Shown: positions 14,703-22,189 of the stretch, piece after piece
Position numbering within the stretch: the stretch's first letter is position 1
Layout of the letters: every line of letters begins with the position of its first letter
Origin: a virus
DNA length: 31,523 nucleotides
Direction: 5' to 3' (one strand)
IMG/VR virus record: IMGVR_UViG_3300050014_000790
Location: 1 to 31,523 of that record
The notes under the pieces: generated by a model
What the model was told of the DNA's origin: nothing
The model's database searches: none
The model's input: the letters and a program-made list of their open reading frames with translations, nothing else
Translations under genes and position numbers: made by a program

Positions 14703-16490
14703 ATGCTAAATACGCTAAATCAGATTTTAAAAAAAGAAGGATCCGAATACGTAGACAGATTACTAAGTGAAAATGTTATTATCACTGAAAAACTCGATAC
14801 CTATCGCATCCTTTTTGAAAATGTCGATGGAGAAATCAAATTCTTCAAGAAAGATAACACTGAACTAGAATTAATAGAAAGAGTTCTTACCAATATTTGG
14901 GAAGATGCTATTGTCGAATTGTCTGTCATATTAGAAGAACACAAGGATTCCCTTCCTCAAGGAGTTAGATTTGGTCTAGCTTATACCCCTGTTGAAAAAC
15001 CAATAAGACTTATCTATAAATCTATACCTGCTTATATCCTTACAGATATAACTACTCGTAAGAATAATAAAGTAGTTCACGTTTATGATGAAGCTTCTGT
15101 TTTTGAATGGGCTACCGCATTAAGTTTAGGAAGACCTCCAGTTATTTTTCAGGGAAAACTGAACGAAGATCAAAAACGAACTCTTATATCCTATGCTTCA
15201 GAGTTTACAGGAGATGAAAAGCCTCTTTCAGATATGCTTAAAGAAAAATTTCAGGGAACATACTCTAATGAACAATTAATAGAGGGAATAATTATCAAAA
15301 GTGGGGATAGACTTGCTCAAATTGTTTCTTATGAATTTGATTTATTAAACGAACAATATGAAAAGGAAGAATTTTCTAGGGATTTTTATGATTTAACTAT
15401 CATGAATCTTAATTCCTTCCTTGACAAGTATAATTTTCCAATTCTTGAAGGAAAAAATCCGGAAGATTTATATCTAGAGATGGTTTGCGATATTTTCAAC
15501 AATTATTGTGAAAATTCATCAGTAACTGAAAACATGTTGCCAGAATATCTTACCCCTCCAAAATTTGGGTATAATGGAGATCTCAATACATTACTACTTA
15601 AGAATAAAAAGACAATAAGTATACTTGAAAATGGAAACAAAGTTCATGAATCCATATTTAAAGTAATACTTTCATCATTAAGAAAATACAAAAAAGAATA
15701 CGGTCTTCTTAACGAAGCTGCTGTTCAGAAATTTAATACCTATGTTTATCTCATCAGCGAAAAGATGAATAAACCTCTAGATCCTCCAGAAAACATTGTA
15801 GCAATCAATGAAGCTCGTTCTGAAAATATCGTTGTTGATGCTGTTAATAAGAAAATGGCGTCGGACATCGATAACATGAGAGTTATTGCTTCAATTCAGA
15901 AAGCTTTCGAACCTAAGGGCGAAGACATGGCAAAAGGAAAAGAAAAATGCGTAGTTTATCTTACCGAATTCCGTCCATTTACCCAAGCTCAAGCCGAGAA
16001 TATCCTTGGAATGCAAAAAATGTGGAATTGTCCAGTTGTTTTAGCTTCCATCGAGAACAGACGTAGGGTTACAGGTGAGAAGTTTTTCTTTAGCGATAAC
16101 TTAATGAAAGCTCAGATTAAAGCTTTTGCTGATGCCAATAAGGAAGCAGTTCCTGCTTATTTTGTTTTATCTGACTGGGATCTTTACGGAGTATTTAATT
16201 TTTGTCGACCAAGATTCGAACCTGCAGCAATCATTACAGATAAAGGTAAAAAAGCAGACTTGGTTCTTCAACTTTACTTTGAAGAAGAAATTATGAGCCA
16301 ACGATTAGGCGTTATTAAAGATTTCAACATTGGGGAAATGGAGAACAAAGATCAGTTATTGGCCTTCAGATCTATTGAAGACAACGTATTTTATAACTTC
16401 AAGGAACTTGTTCCCCCTTCTATTTTGGGACTTTATGATTCAATGCAATCCGAATGGAAAACATGGAATGGAAAAATTCTTAGAAAATAA
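14703..16490 (+). CDS. Ligase-like domain fused to an HxGH-type nucleotidylyltransferase-like domain
   Basis: 595 residues. The N-terminal part has ITEKLDTYRILFE (27-39), matching ligase/capping-enzyme motif I K-x-D-x-x-R with Lys30 as candidate AMP acceptor, and LIEGIIIKS (192-200), matching motif IV. A helical middle leads to a linker with VAINEAR (366-372). Residues about 413-585 resemble a nucleotidylyltransferase Rossmann fold: CVVYLTEFRPFTQAQAENIL (416-435) aligns with the first strand and loop of the protein at 63-2054, but its H-x-G-H is replaced by T-x-A-Q, so catalysis by this domain is doubtful. Domain order is the reverse of that protein. It has its own promoter region and is followed after 28 bases by the 16519 gene. 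Substrate unknown; the ligase-like call is from short motifs. Confidence 0.65.
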   Translation: MLNTLNQILKKEGSEYVDRLLSENVIITEKLDTYRILFENVDGEIKFFKKDNTELELIERVLTNIWEDAIVELSVILEEHKDSLPQGVRFGLAYTPVEKPIRLIYKSIPAYILTDITTRKNNKVVHVYDEASVFEWATALSLGRPPVIFQGKLNEDQKRTLISYASEFTGDEKPLSDMLKEKFQGTYSNEQLIEGIIIKSGDRLAQIVSYEFDLLNEQYEKEEFSRDFYDLTIMNLNSFLDKYNFPILEGKNPEDLYLEMVCDIFNNYCENSSVTENMLPEYLTPPKFGYNGDLNTLLLKNKKTISILENGNKVHESIFKVILSSLRKYKKEYGLLNEAAVQKFNTYVYLISEKMNKPLDPPENIVAINEARSENIVVDAVNKKMASDIDNMRVIASIQKAFEPKGEDMAKGKEKCVVYLTEFRPFTQAQAENILGMQKMWNCPVVLASIENRRRVTGEKFFFSDNLMKAQIKAFADANKEAVPAYFVLSDWDLYGVFNFCRPRFEPAAIITDKGKKADLVLQLYFEEEIMSQRLGVIKDFNIGEMENKDQLLAFRSIEDNVFYNFKELVPPSILGLYDSMQSEWKTWNGKILRK

Positions 16491-16518
16491 CTAGGAATAA
16501 ATAAAATAAACTTAAAGT

Positions 16519-17502
16519 ATGTCTGATTTCGAAAGAATACCTACCCTCGAAGAATTTACTATTAATGAAGATGTTGATATTCCTGCTTCTCTTTCACAAA
16601 GATATGTTGCTGTAAAGAAACAATTGGCGGATAAAGAAACTCAAAAGAATGTCCTAACTAGACAGATTAATCAAAGAGATCAAGAAATAAACATTTTGCA
16701 GAAAAATATTAATGCTATAGAAGCTCAGGCTGCTGAACTTCAAGCTAAATCTACTGACACTGCGCCTGCACCAGCAGCTGCAACTAGTGGATCAGCTAAA
16801 CCTGCTGCAGGAACTACGACAACTACAACTACAACAACTCCTACAAAGGAATCCAAAGAAGAAGATTCCATTGAAGCAATCCTATTAGAATGGGAAGAAT
16901 TAGATAACCGATTATTTGGTAGAACTATAGGAGATTTAGATGATTTAAATCCTGAAGATGTTTATCCAGAAGATACTGAAGAAGATTTTGGCTTAGGAGA
17001 TCCTAATTATGCTGCTCAGCAAGATCGTTTTAGTTCAGAAGATTTACCAAGTGAAGAATATCCAGAAGATACTGAAGAAGATTTTGGTATAGCAGACCCT
17101 AGATATTCCAATGAAGATCGTTTTAATGAATCTGTTGACGACGATGATATTGACATAGTTAAATCTCCAGATGAAGATGAAAAGGATGATGGTGAAGTAG
17201 AAACTATTTCCCCTGACTATCTTTTTGCTCTTCGTTTAATTCGTCCAGAAGATTCTGAAGAAATAATTGCTAAAGTTTATAGAAACGATGACCATGATTT
17301 TTGGAAGGTTAGAGTTGTTCAAGGGGACGAGCAGCCACTTGAAAAAATGCAATTCGACCCAGAAATGCAAATGGTGGATATTATTGAAAATTTAGCCGAA
17401 ATTTATGATGAGGTTGAAGAAGTTAATGTGGAAGATTACGAAGATATGATCGATGATAAAGAAGAAAATGATGAAAAATTTTACGGTCATAAAGCCAAAT
17501 AA
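16519..17502 (+). CDS. Unknown coiled-coil and acidic-repeat protein
   Basis: 327 residues. Residues 24-76 form a coiled coil (LADKETQKNVLTRQINQRDQ onward). A low-complexity Ala/Pro linker and an uninterrupted run of nine Thr (about 99-107) follow, then an acidic half with a duplicated element, YPEDTEEDFGxxDPxY followed by DRF, at 149-171 and 181-202. The C-terminal 95 residues are a small alpha/beta region (YLFALRLIRPEDSEEIIAKV). The N-terminal TLEEFTINED and RFNES (201-205) contain NE sequences like candidate prohead-protease sites. A structural or scaffold role would suit the composition; no family is recognised. In line with the 14703 gene. Confidence 0.78.
   Translation: MSDFERIPTLEEFTINEDVDIPASLSQRYVAVKKQLADKETQKNVLTRQINQRDQEINILQKNINAIEAQAAELQAKSTDTAPAPAAATSGSAKPAAGTTTTTTTTTPTKESKEEDSIEAILLEWEELDNRLFGRTIGDLDDLNPEDVYPEDTEEDFGLGDPNYAAQQDRFSSEDLPSEEYPEDTEEDFGIADPRYSNEDRFNESVDDDDIDIVKSPDEDEKDDGEVETISPDYLFALRLIRPEDSEEIIAKVYRNDDHDFWKVRVVQGDEQPLEKMQFDPEMQMVDIIENLAEIYDEVEEVNVEDYEDMIDDKEENDEKFYGHKAK
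16963..17124 (+). repeat. Two tandem 96-base coding repeats
   Basis: Units begin at 16963 and 17059. The block TATCCAGAAGATACTGAAGA is nearly identical in both, including mostly the same codons, which points to recent duplication rather than convergent composition. Confidence 0.7.
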
Positions 17503-17514
17503 AAGAAAATTTAT

Positions 17515-17790
17515 ATGACAGCAGCAAAAACCCCAGTACCAGAAGTATGGTACAAGAAATATGCCACATATATTAAGGACGCAATTTATATTATAGGTAT
17601 TGTTGTATCCTTAACAGGATGGATTACTACTAAAGCTAAGAATGAAGCTATACTTGAAACCACTATCAAGTATAACACAGAAGCTGTAAAGAAGCTCGAA
17701 GAATTTGTTGATAAGCAAGTCGACCTGAATGGAAAACAGGCTCTTCTCAATGGTCAATATTCTGAATTTATAAGAACTCATACAAAATGA
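17515..17790 (+). CDS. Small membrane protein, possible holin or lysis accessory
   Basis: 91 residues. One hydrophobic segment, about 23-40 (IYIIGIVVSLTGWITTKA), is flanked by Lys/Tyr residues on both sides and followed by an amphipathic helix (TIKYNTEAVKKLEEFVDKQV). With a single membrane span and a helical tail it resembles small phage membrane proteins of the holin or spanin kind, but no family signature is present. It overlaps the next membrane-protein gene by four bases (ATGA at 17787), so the two are probably made together. Confidence 0.7.
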   Translation: MTAAKTPVPEVWYKKYATYIKDAIYIIGIVVSLTGWITTKAKNEAILETTIKYNTEAVKKLEEFVDKQVDLNGKQALLNGQYSEFIRTHTK

Positions 17791-18194
17791 AACTAAAAAT
17801 GATTCAAAAAATACTTTTATTATTTGTTGCTATTATTATAGCATCAATAATTTTTGTTGGCATCACTAATAATTCGCAAGCTCAAGCTAAGGATTCTATT
17901 CAACTTCAGGATACTCCTAAAAGTGCTATTATCCGAAATCAAAATGTAATGATTAAAAATCAAAATATTATGATAAAAAATCAGGATACTTTAAAGAAAG
18001 GCAAGAATTCTATTCTTAAAAACCAGGATACACTGAAACGAGATGTTACCCCTGCTAAAAATGCCGAGTATTTAGAATGGCAGCAGAGATCCAAAAATAT
18101 CGATAAGAATTTTGAGAAAATGGATAGGCAAAGTATGCTAATGGATTCTCTTTTAAATGCTAAGCCAAAGCCAGCAAAAAGGAAAACCCCATAA
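17787..18194 (+). CDS. Exported or membrane-anchored protein with heptad NQxxMIK repeats
   Basis: 135 residues. Residues about 8-26 (KILLLFVAIIIASIIFVGI) are a signal anchor or signal peptide; AQA at 32-34 could be a cleavage site. Residues 51-84 are built from a seven-residue unit, NQNVMIK, NQNIMIK, NQDTLKK, then NSILK and NQDTLKR, predicting a rigid coiled coil outside the membrane. The end is Lys/Pro-rich (KPKPAKRKTP). This layout, N-terminal anchor plus periplasmic coiled coil, is like inner-membrane spanins, but the identity is not established. Coupled to the preceding membrane-protein gene. Confidence 0.7.
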   Translation: MKLKMIQKILLLFVAIIIASIIFVGITNNSQAQAKDSIQLQDTPKSAIIRNQNVMIKNQNIMIKNQDTLKKGKNSILKNQDTLKRDVTPAKNAEYLEWQQRSKNIDKNFEKMDRQSMLMDSLLNAKPKPAKRKTP

Positions 18195-18241
18195 CTTTGA
18201 TGTTACAATAAGATGTCAAATTCATTGTAAATAAGGGTAGA

Positions 18242-18252
18242 TATATAAAATA
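18242..18252 (+). promoter_or_regulatory. T4-late-type promoter box (TATATAAAATA)
   Basis: Identical 11-mer to those at 6140 and 13393, ending 13 bases before the start at 18266 in a 71-base gap. A string TAACTTTG at 18192-18199, resembling the -7 element of Bacteroidetes housekeeping promoters (TAnnTTTG), lies upstream; no clear partner element was found for it. Confidence 0.5.
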
Positions 18253-18265
18253 TAATTAAAAATTA

Positions 18266-19717
18266 ATGTTACCTATGGAAAGAAATTATGTACCGACAAC
18301 TCTGGATCAGTATCTTAGTGAGTCGAAAACAATAACACTCAAAAGAGGGTATGGTGAGAAGAAACCCGTAGTTGTGGGTTCTAATGCTCCCATCCGTAAC
18401 CAGATCCTAGCCTATGTTGCTGAAAATCAACGTGTATCAAAAGGCGATCTTAAAAGATTTATCGCTGGTCTTAATGAGGGAAGCAGAAATCCAAACGCTT
18501 CCGCTATTATGTGGCTAAAAAGAAACTCTCAGTTCTTCGTTATGGAAGCTAAGGCTGGCAATACCTTCTTCAAACTTTCACCAGTTGGAATAAGACTTAC
18601 CAGTCGTTTTGTTGCTCCTATGGGTGCACCAGTTTCTTTAACTGAAAAGAAGAAAGAGAAAAAAGATGATAATTTTGACTTTGTGGATACCAAAAAAGGC
18701 TATCCAAGAAAAGGTCTAAATGATGATCTTAAAGAAGAAGAGGAAATGTGCGATGATTGTAAAAAACCAATGGCACAGTGCGAATGCAGCGAAAAAGATA
18801 AGACTAATGAAGCTGAAGAAGCAAGAAAAACCAGAATTAAAGCTATTATTGAAAACATACGTGCTAAGAGAACTGCTAAACCAGTTAACGAAGCTGAAGA
18901 AAAGAAAGGTGAAGAAGCTGATGAACTTTCATTTGACGATCTAGATTTAGATGGCGAAGAAGGTGCTTCAAAAGAAGAAAAACCAGAAGGTGATGATCTT
19001 GATCTAGGCGGCGATGATAAAAAAGAAGGTGATGAGGATACTGAAAAGGTAGAAATTACCGAATTTGTAATTACCGTTACTAATGCAGATGAAGCTATTA
19101 AAGAGCTTGAAGAACTTGGTATTCCTGCTGAAAAAGTAGAAGACGAAGAAGAACATGAGGAAAAAGAATCCCCAGAAGAAGAAAAAGCTGAACACGAAGA
19201 AGGCGGATCTGAAGAAGGAAAAGAAGAAGGAGAAGAAAAACCAGAAGGTGAAGAAGATGGATTAGATCTTGAAGAAGCTGAAGACCCGGATAAGGATGGA
19301 ATGGATGATTTAGGCGGTGACAAACCAGCTGATGACGACATCGAAAATCCCGATCTTGATCCAGAACCAAAAGAGGAAGAAGAAACTCCACAGGAAAAAA
19401 TTAAAGTTTCCGTAGATCATTGGGAAGCTCTTAAGGGATGGTTAGAAGGAAAAGGCGTAGACATTGAAGAAATGTTTGGCGGCGAAGTTGAGGTTGAAGA
19501 AGAACCAGAAGTTGATGGAGAAGAAGGTGGAGAAGGAGACGAACTTAATCTCGATGACAATCCTGAAGGTGGCGAAGGTGATGATTTAGATTTGAATCTT
19601 GATGATACAGTTGAAGAATCGACTGAAGGTCCCGAAGACATGATGGACGCACCAGCACAATCATTAGGTGATAGAATCGCAGATAAAATCGCAGATAAGA
19701 TTATAGCAAAACTCTAA
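18266..19717 (+). CDS. Very acidic protein with winged-helix-like N-terminus and Cys knuckle
   Basis: 483 residues. The first 20 (VPTTLDQYLSESK) resemble a short leader. Residues about 42-115 (PIRNQILAYVAENQRVSKGD, then FVMEAKAGNTFFKLSP) have the helix and wing pattern of a winged helix-turn-helix. A cluster CDDC-x6-CEC (Cys162, 165, 172, 174) could bind zinc. The rest is dominated by Glu and Asp, with two short alpha/beta islands (VEITEFVITVTNADEAIKEL and IKVSVDHWEALKGWLE) that look related. TNEA, VNEA and LNEG sequences occur. Such acidic, extended proteins are typical of T4-type prohead core components, but DNA mimicry is also possible. An in-frame ATG nine bases downstream is an alternative start. 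It stands as a single-gene unit between promoter box and terminator. Confidence 0.75.
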   Translation: MLPMERNYVPTTLDQYLSESKTITLKRGYGEKKPVVVGSNAPIRNQILAYVAENQRVSKGDLKRFIAGLNEGSRNPNASAIMWLKRNSQFFVMEAKAGNTFFKLSPVGIRLTSRFVAPMGAPVSLTEKKKEKKDDNFDFVDTKKGYPRKGLNDDLKEEEEMCDDCKKPMAQCECSEKDKTNEAEEARKTRIKAIIENIRAKRTAKPVNEAEEKKGEEADELSFDDLDLDGEEGASKEEKPEGDDLDLGGDDKKEGDEDTEKVEITEFVITVTNADEAIKELEELGIPAEKVEDEEEHEEKESPEEEKAEHEEGGSEEGKEEGEEKPEGEEDGLDLEEAEDPDKDGMDDLGGDKPADDDIENPDLDPEPKEEEETPQEKIKVSVDHWEALKGWLEGKGVDIEEMFGGEVEVEEEPEVDGEEGGEGDELNLDDNPEGGEGDDLDLNLDDTVEESTEGPEDMMDAPAQSLGDRIADKIADKIIAKL

Positions 19718-19734
19718 CAATATTAATTAAACTT

Positions 19735-19760
19735 AAACCCCCCTTTATTGGGGGTTTTTT
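19735..19760 (+). terminator. Intrinsic terminator after the acidic protein gene
   Basis: AAACCCCC (19735-19742) pairs with GGGGGTTT (19750-19757) around a seven-base loop and runs into six T. The G/C-only core stands out in this AT-rich DNA. It lies 17 bases past the stop at 19717. Confidence 0.9.
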
Positions 19761-19784
19761 GTTTCCCCATCTTTAGGAACGAAA

Positions 19785-19794
19785 TATATAAATA
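19785..19794 (+). promoter_or_regulatory. T4-late-type promoter box (TATATAAATA)
   Basis: TATATAAATA contains the full T4 late consensus TATAAATA. It ends 13 bases before the start at 19808, directly behind the terminator, as expected for a new transcription unit. No other promoter-like element is seen in this gap. Confidence 0.6.
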
Positions 19795-19807
19795 AAAGTG
19801 AAGTAGC

Positions 19808-20410
19808 ATGATAAAACTAGTTCCGGAAAGTTTATACGAATCTAAGAATTTCTTTATTGACAAAGATATTGAGGGGTTGTCTGGTCAAGATGTTTATCTA
19901 GCTGATCAGAAAGGATTGCCCAAAAATATAAAAGAAAGGCTTTCTGATGAATATGGCCGAAAACCTACCCCAAAAGAGCAAAAGGAGATTGAAAAAAGCA
20001 AAGTATTTTATAAATCCTTTAAGGATGGAAAAAATACAATTAAAGCTTATTTCGTAGATATTAAGCCCATCAGAGATATTTCATTTGGAGATTTTGTTGA
20101 AGGAGGTAACGAGTGTGCTTATCCCAATTTTGTTCCAATAGGAGAAATCTGGATTGATAAAGTATTTAAGTTAGTTCCAGAGAGAGCTTTACAAATATTA
20201 GTTCATGAAGCTATTGAAAGAAAATTAATGCAAGAAAATCCAAATAGAGTTTATTATAAGGAAACTTCTAAATTGAGAAAAGAAGGAGATGTTAAAAAGG
20301 AAGGGGCTCATGAAGAAGCTAATAAGATAGAACGAGATTTAAGAGATGGCAAAATAACATTTAAAGAAGCTATCGACGAATATTATAAACCTCACACACA
20401 TGAGAGCTAA
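19808..20410 (+). CDS. Putative metal-dependent protein with HExxE and AHEEA motifs
   Basis: 200 residues. The start, KLVPESLYES, resembles that of the 21709 protein (KLVSESLQEN). The centre is alpha/beta (AYFVDIKPIRDISFG; EIWIDKVFKLVPER). Residues 131-141, LVHEAIERKLM, hold His133, Glu134 and Glu137, and 167-175, AHEEANKIE, give a further His and Glus; this H-E-x-x-E plus downstream A-H-x-x-A pattern looks like a metal site, possibly a zincin-like peptidase or toxin-type fold. Activity is not proven. It begins the operon that runs through the ankyrin-like, broken and HAD genes. Its last codons (HTHES) overlap the next start by 11 bases. Confidence 0.7.
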   Translation: MIKLVPESLYESKNFFIDKDIEGLSGQDVYLADQKGLPKNIKERLSDEYGRKPTPKEQKEIEKSKVFYKSFKDGKNTIKAYFVDIKPIRDISFGDFVEGGNECAYPNFVPIGEIWIDKVFKLVPERALQILVHEAIERKLMQENPNRVYYKETSKLRKEGDVKKEGAHEEANKIERDLRDGKITFKEAIDEYYKPHTHES

Positions 20411-20804
20411 GACCGTAAATCAATTTCAAAAAGGACCATTAACCCCTAAAAGTATGGGAGTTGGAATGGATGCTAATATAGATGCTTTTGTAAAAAGTAT
20501 TGATGGAGCAGACTTTAGTATTGCCAATTCTCCTGGCGATGTTCTAGGACTATGTGCAGCAAAGAATAGAATCAATTATGTTGATTATTTACTTGATGGG
20601 GGAATGGATGTTAATATAGACGATTTTATAGCTTTAAGAACCTCCGCATTTGCCGAAAATTATGAAATGGCTAAACATTTAATTGACAGAGGAGCTAATT
20701 TAGTAAAAGCCGTTGAAGCTGCAAAAAGACTAGGACAAAATGTGACTCATTCACGTCTTATCAATCTTTGGTCTATGTTAAAAAATCAGAGAAAATTAGC
20801 ATGA
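20400..20804 (+). CDS. Ankyrin-like protein with the SMGxG N-terminal motif
   Basis: 134 residues. The N-terminus MRAKTVNQFQKGPLTPKSMG continues to VGMDA and carries the shared motif ending SMGVG (18-22). Residues about 45-120 read as degenerate ankyrin repeats: GDVLGLCAAKNRINYVDYLL followed by DGGMDVN, then LRTSAFAENYEMAKHLIDRG followed by ANLVKAVEAAKRLG. Ankyrin repeats mediate protein binding; the partner is unknown. The gene starts inside the end of 19808 and its stop overlaps the next start (ATGA at 20801), so it is part of a coupled series. Confidence 0.78.
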   Translation: MRAKTVNQFQKGPLTPKSMGVGMDANIDAFVKSIDGADFSIANSPGDVLGLCAAKNRINYVDYLLDGGMDVNIDDFIALRTSAFAENYEMAKHLIDRGANLVKAVEAAKRLGQNVTHSRLINLWSMLKNQRKLA

Positions 20805-21134
20805 GAGCCGAAACTGTAAATTTTGAAAGAAACAATAATCCTAGAGCTATGCTTGGGGTTGGTGGCATCAATTTTAATAAGAAATTCAATGACTTGTTTG
20901 AAGAATCAATGAAATCATTAGAAGGAAAAACCATCACAGCTCGAATGATTAGACATTGGACTGAAAAAAGGAGATAAAGATATTTATCTTTCTTTGTGGG
21001 TTTTAGATGGAGACGGTAACAGATATGATTTAGGAGTATTAGATAAAAAGATTTACATAGATTAATGGAAAGAATTTACTTTATCCAAGGGGTATAGAAA
21101 AACACATAAAAATTGGATTTTACATGAAAGCTGA
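20801..21134 (+). pseudogene. Broken small gene: frameshift in A6 run plus in-frame stop
   Basis: The intact first part (20801-20977, 58 residues, MRAETVNFERNNNPRAMLGV) starts with the ATGA overlap and carries the shared PxxMLGVG motif; earlier in-frame starts such as the TTG at 20768 are unlikely. It ends at TAA 20975-20977. Shifting by one base at the A6 run (20964-20969) opens a coding-like continuation, GDKDIYLSLWVLDGDGNRYD and so on, to TAA at 21063-21065; past that stop the same frame gives WKEFTLSKGYRKTHKNWILH and ES, then TGA at 21132-21134. That last stop overlaps the HAD gene start exactly as the HES-ending 19808 gene overlaps 20400. So an original gene of about 110 residues seems to carry two lesions. 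A sequencing error in the homopolymer, or slippage at the A6, could account for the first but not the second. Confidence 0.65.
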
Positions 21135-21684
21135 AACAGTAAGAGGAAAATTAATTAAAAAATGTTATTGTTTTGATCTCGATGATACCCTTATTAAAAC
21201 CGATGCAAAGACAAAGGTTTATAAAAGAGGAAAGTATCTTCGATCCTTATCTGCTGCAGATTTCAATACATTTGTTAAACAGCCAGATGAAGAATTAGAT
21301 CTTTCAGATTTTAAAGACCCCAAATTTATCATCAATGCTAGAAAATTTAAAATGTGGCCTGCTCTTTATAATATAAGTATGGCAGTTCAGCAAGGTAAGA
21401 GCCAATCGGATATTTATATCCTTACAGCTAGATCTTCCCACGTTAAATCAACCATACATAGTTTTTTTGAAAAAAATCACGTAAAAATTCCAGTGAACAA
21501 TATCATTACAATTGGTGATGATGCTGGATTGATAAATATTGCAACAGTTAAAAAAGAAATACTCAGGGATTTGAAATCTCGCTATGATGAGGTGACATTC
21601 TTTGATGATAGCCCCGAAAATATTAAAATGGCATCAGAAATCGGAGGAATTCGTACCCGCTTGATAGATGCCGTGAATATATAA
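21124..21684 (+). CDS. HAD-superfamily phosphatase
   Basis: 186 residues. Motif I is FDLDDTL (17-23; first Asp the nucleophile, second the acid/base), motif II is ILTARSS (about 99-105, Thr), motif III is likely the Lys of VKKEIL (about 141-146), and motif IV is FFDDSPENI (about 159-167, metal-binding Asps). The cap is small. This arrangement resembles the phosphatase domain of phage polynucleotide kinases and related nucleotide phosphatases, so a 3'-phosphatase or nucleotidase is possible; the substrate is not determined. It starts MKAETV, like 20400 and 20801, and its start overlaps the end of the broken gene. Confidence 0.88.
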   Translation: MKAETVRGKLIKKCYCFDLDDTLIKTDAKTKVYKRGKYLRSLSAADFNTFVKQPDEELDLSDFKDPKFIINARKFKMWPALYNISMAVQQGKSQSDIYILTARSSHVKSTIHSFFEKNHVKIPVNNIITIGDDAGLINIATVKKEILRDLKSRYDEVTFFDDSPENIKMASEIGGIRTRLIDAVNI

Positions 21685-21708
21685 TAAAAATCAAATAACT
21701 CAATTAAT

Positions 21709-22176
21709 ATGAAAATGGTTAAATTAGTATCTGAATCTTTACAGGAAAACGTTCTTGACAGACTAAATGAACAAATGAATGCTGTTGATGAGAATGTTCT
21801 CACAGATTTCATAAAAGCTGTTAAGAAATTAACCGGCGACCTAGCAACTGCTTGGGAATCCGTTAAGAAGGACGATGACAAGGAACTTCGTAAATTTGCT
21901 TTTAAAGCAGCTACAGACACTTATGTAGCTAATAATCCAGAAGCTGGAAAGAAAGCTTTCGAAGCTTGGGCTAAAGCTACCCCAATTGAAAACATCAAGA
22001 AATACCTTGGAGAAGCCTCTAAATCTGGATTTTCAGGAAGATCTGCAGTTAGTTATGTTATGGAAGGCGGAAAGAAAGTGCCAGCTGTTACTTGGAAAGA
22101 CATGAAAACTGTTAATCTTGCAAGTGGATTCAAGAGTGGTGGTACCGGTGGTCAAACTACCTTTGGCGGTTCTTAA
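21709..22176 (+). CDS. Unknown, possibly virion-associated protein
   Basis: 155 residues. It begins MKMVKLVSESLQENVLDRLN, whose KLVSESLQEN matches KLVPESLYES in the 19808 protein. The middle is helical (LTDFIKAVKKLTGDLATAWE; ELRKFAFKAATDTYV) and the last 25 residues are Gly/Ser/Thr-rich (GFKSGGTGGQTTFGGS), a flexible tail. No catalytic or membrane motif. The Gly/Thr tail and conserved leader-like start fit a small structural protein, but this is an inference. Confidence 0.75.
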   Translation: MKMVKLVSESLQENVLDRLNEQMNAVDENVLTDFIKAVKKLTGDLATAWESVKKDDDKELRKFAFKAATDTYVANNPEAGKKAFEAWAKATPIENIKKYLGEASKSGFSGRSAVSYVMEGGKKVPAVTWKDMKTVNLASGFKSGGTGGQTTFGGS

Positions 22177-22189
22177 TTAATTTATTTCA

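Noticed and set aside
17931-18040. Repeated AAAATCAAAAT units that might look like a CRISPR-like or iteron array
   Set aside because: The 21-base periodicity matches the seven-residue repeat of the encoded coiled coil; there are no spacers of constant unique sequence.
18700-19341. Minus-strand open frame of 213 codons, Ser/Pro-rich
   Set aside because: It is the mirror of the Glu/Asp/Gly-rich codons of the acidic protein; composition is explained entirely by the plus-strand gene and it has no start context or neighbours.
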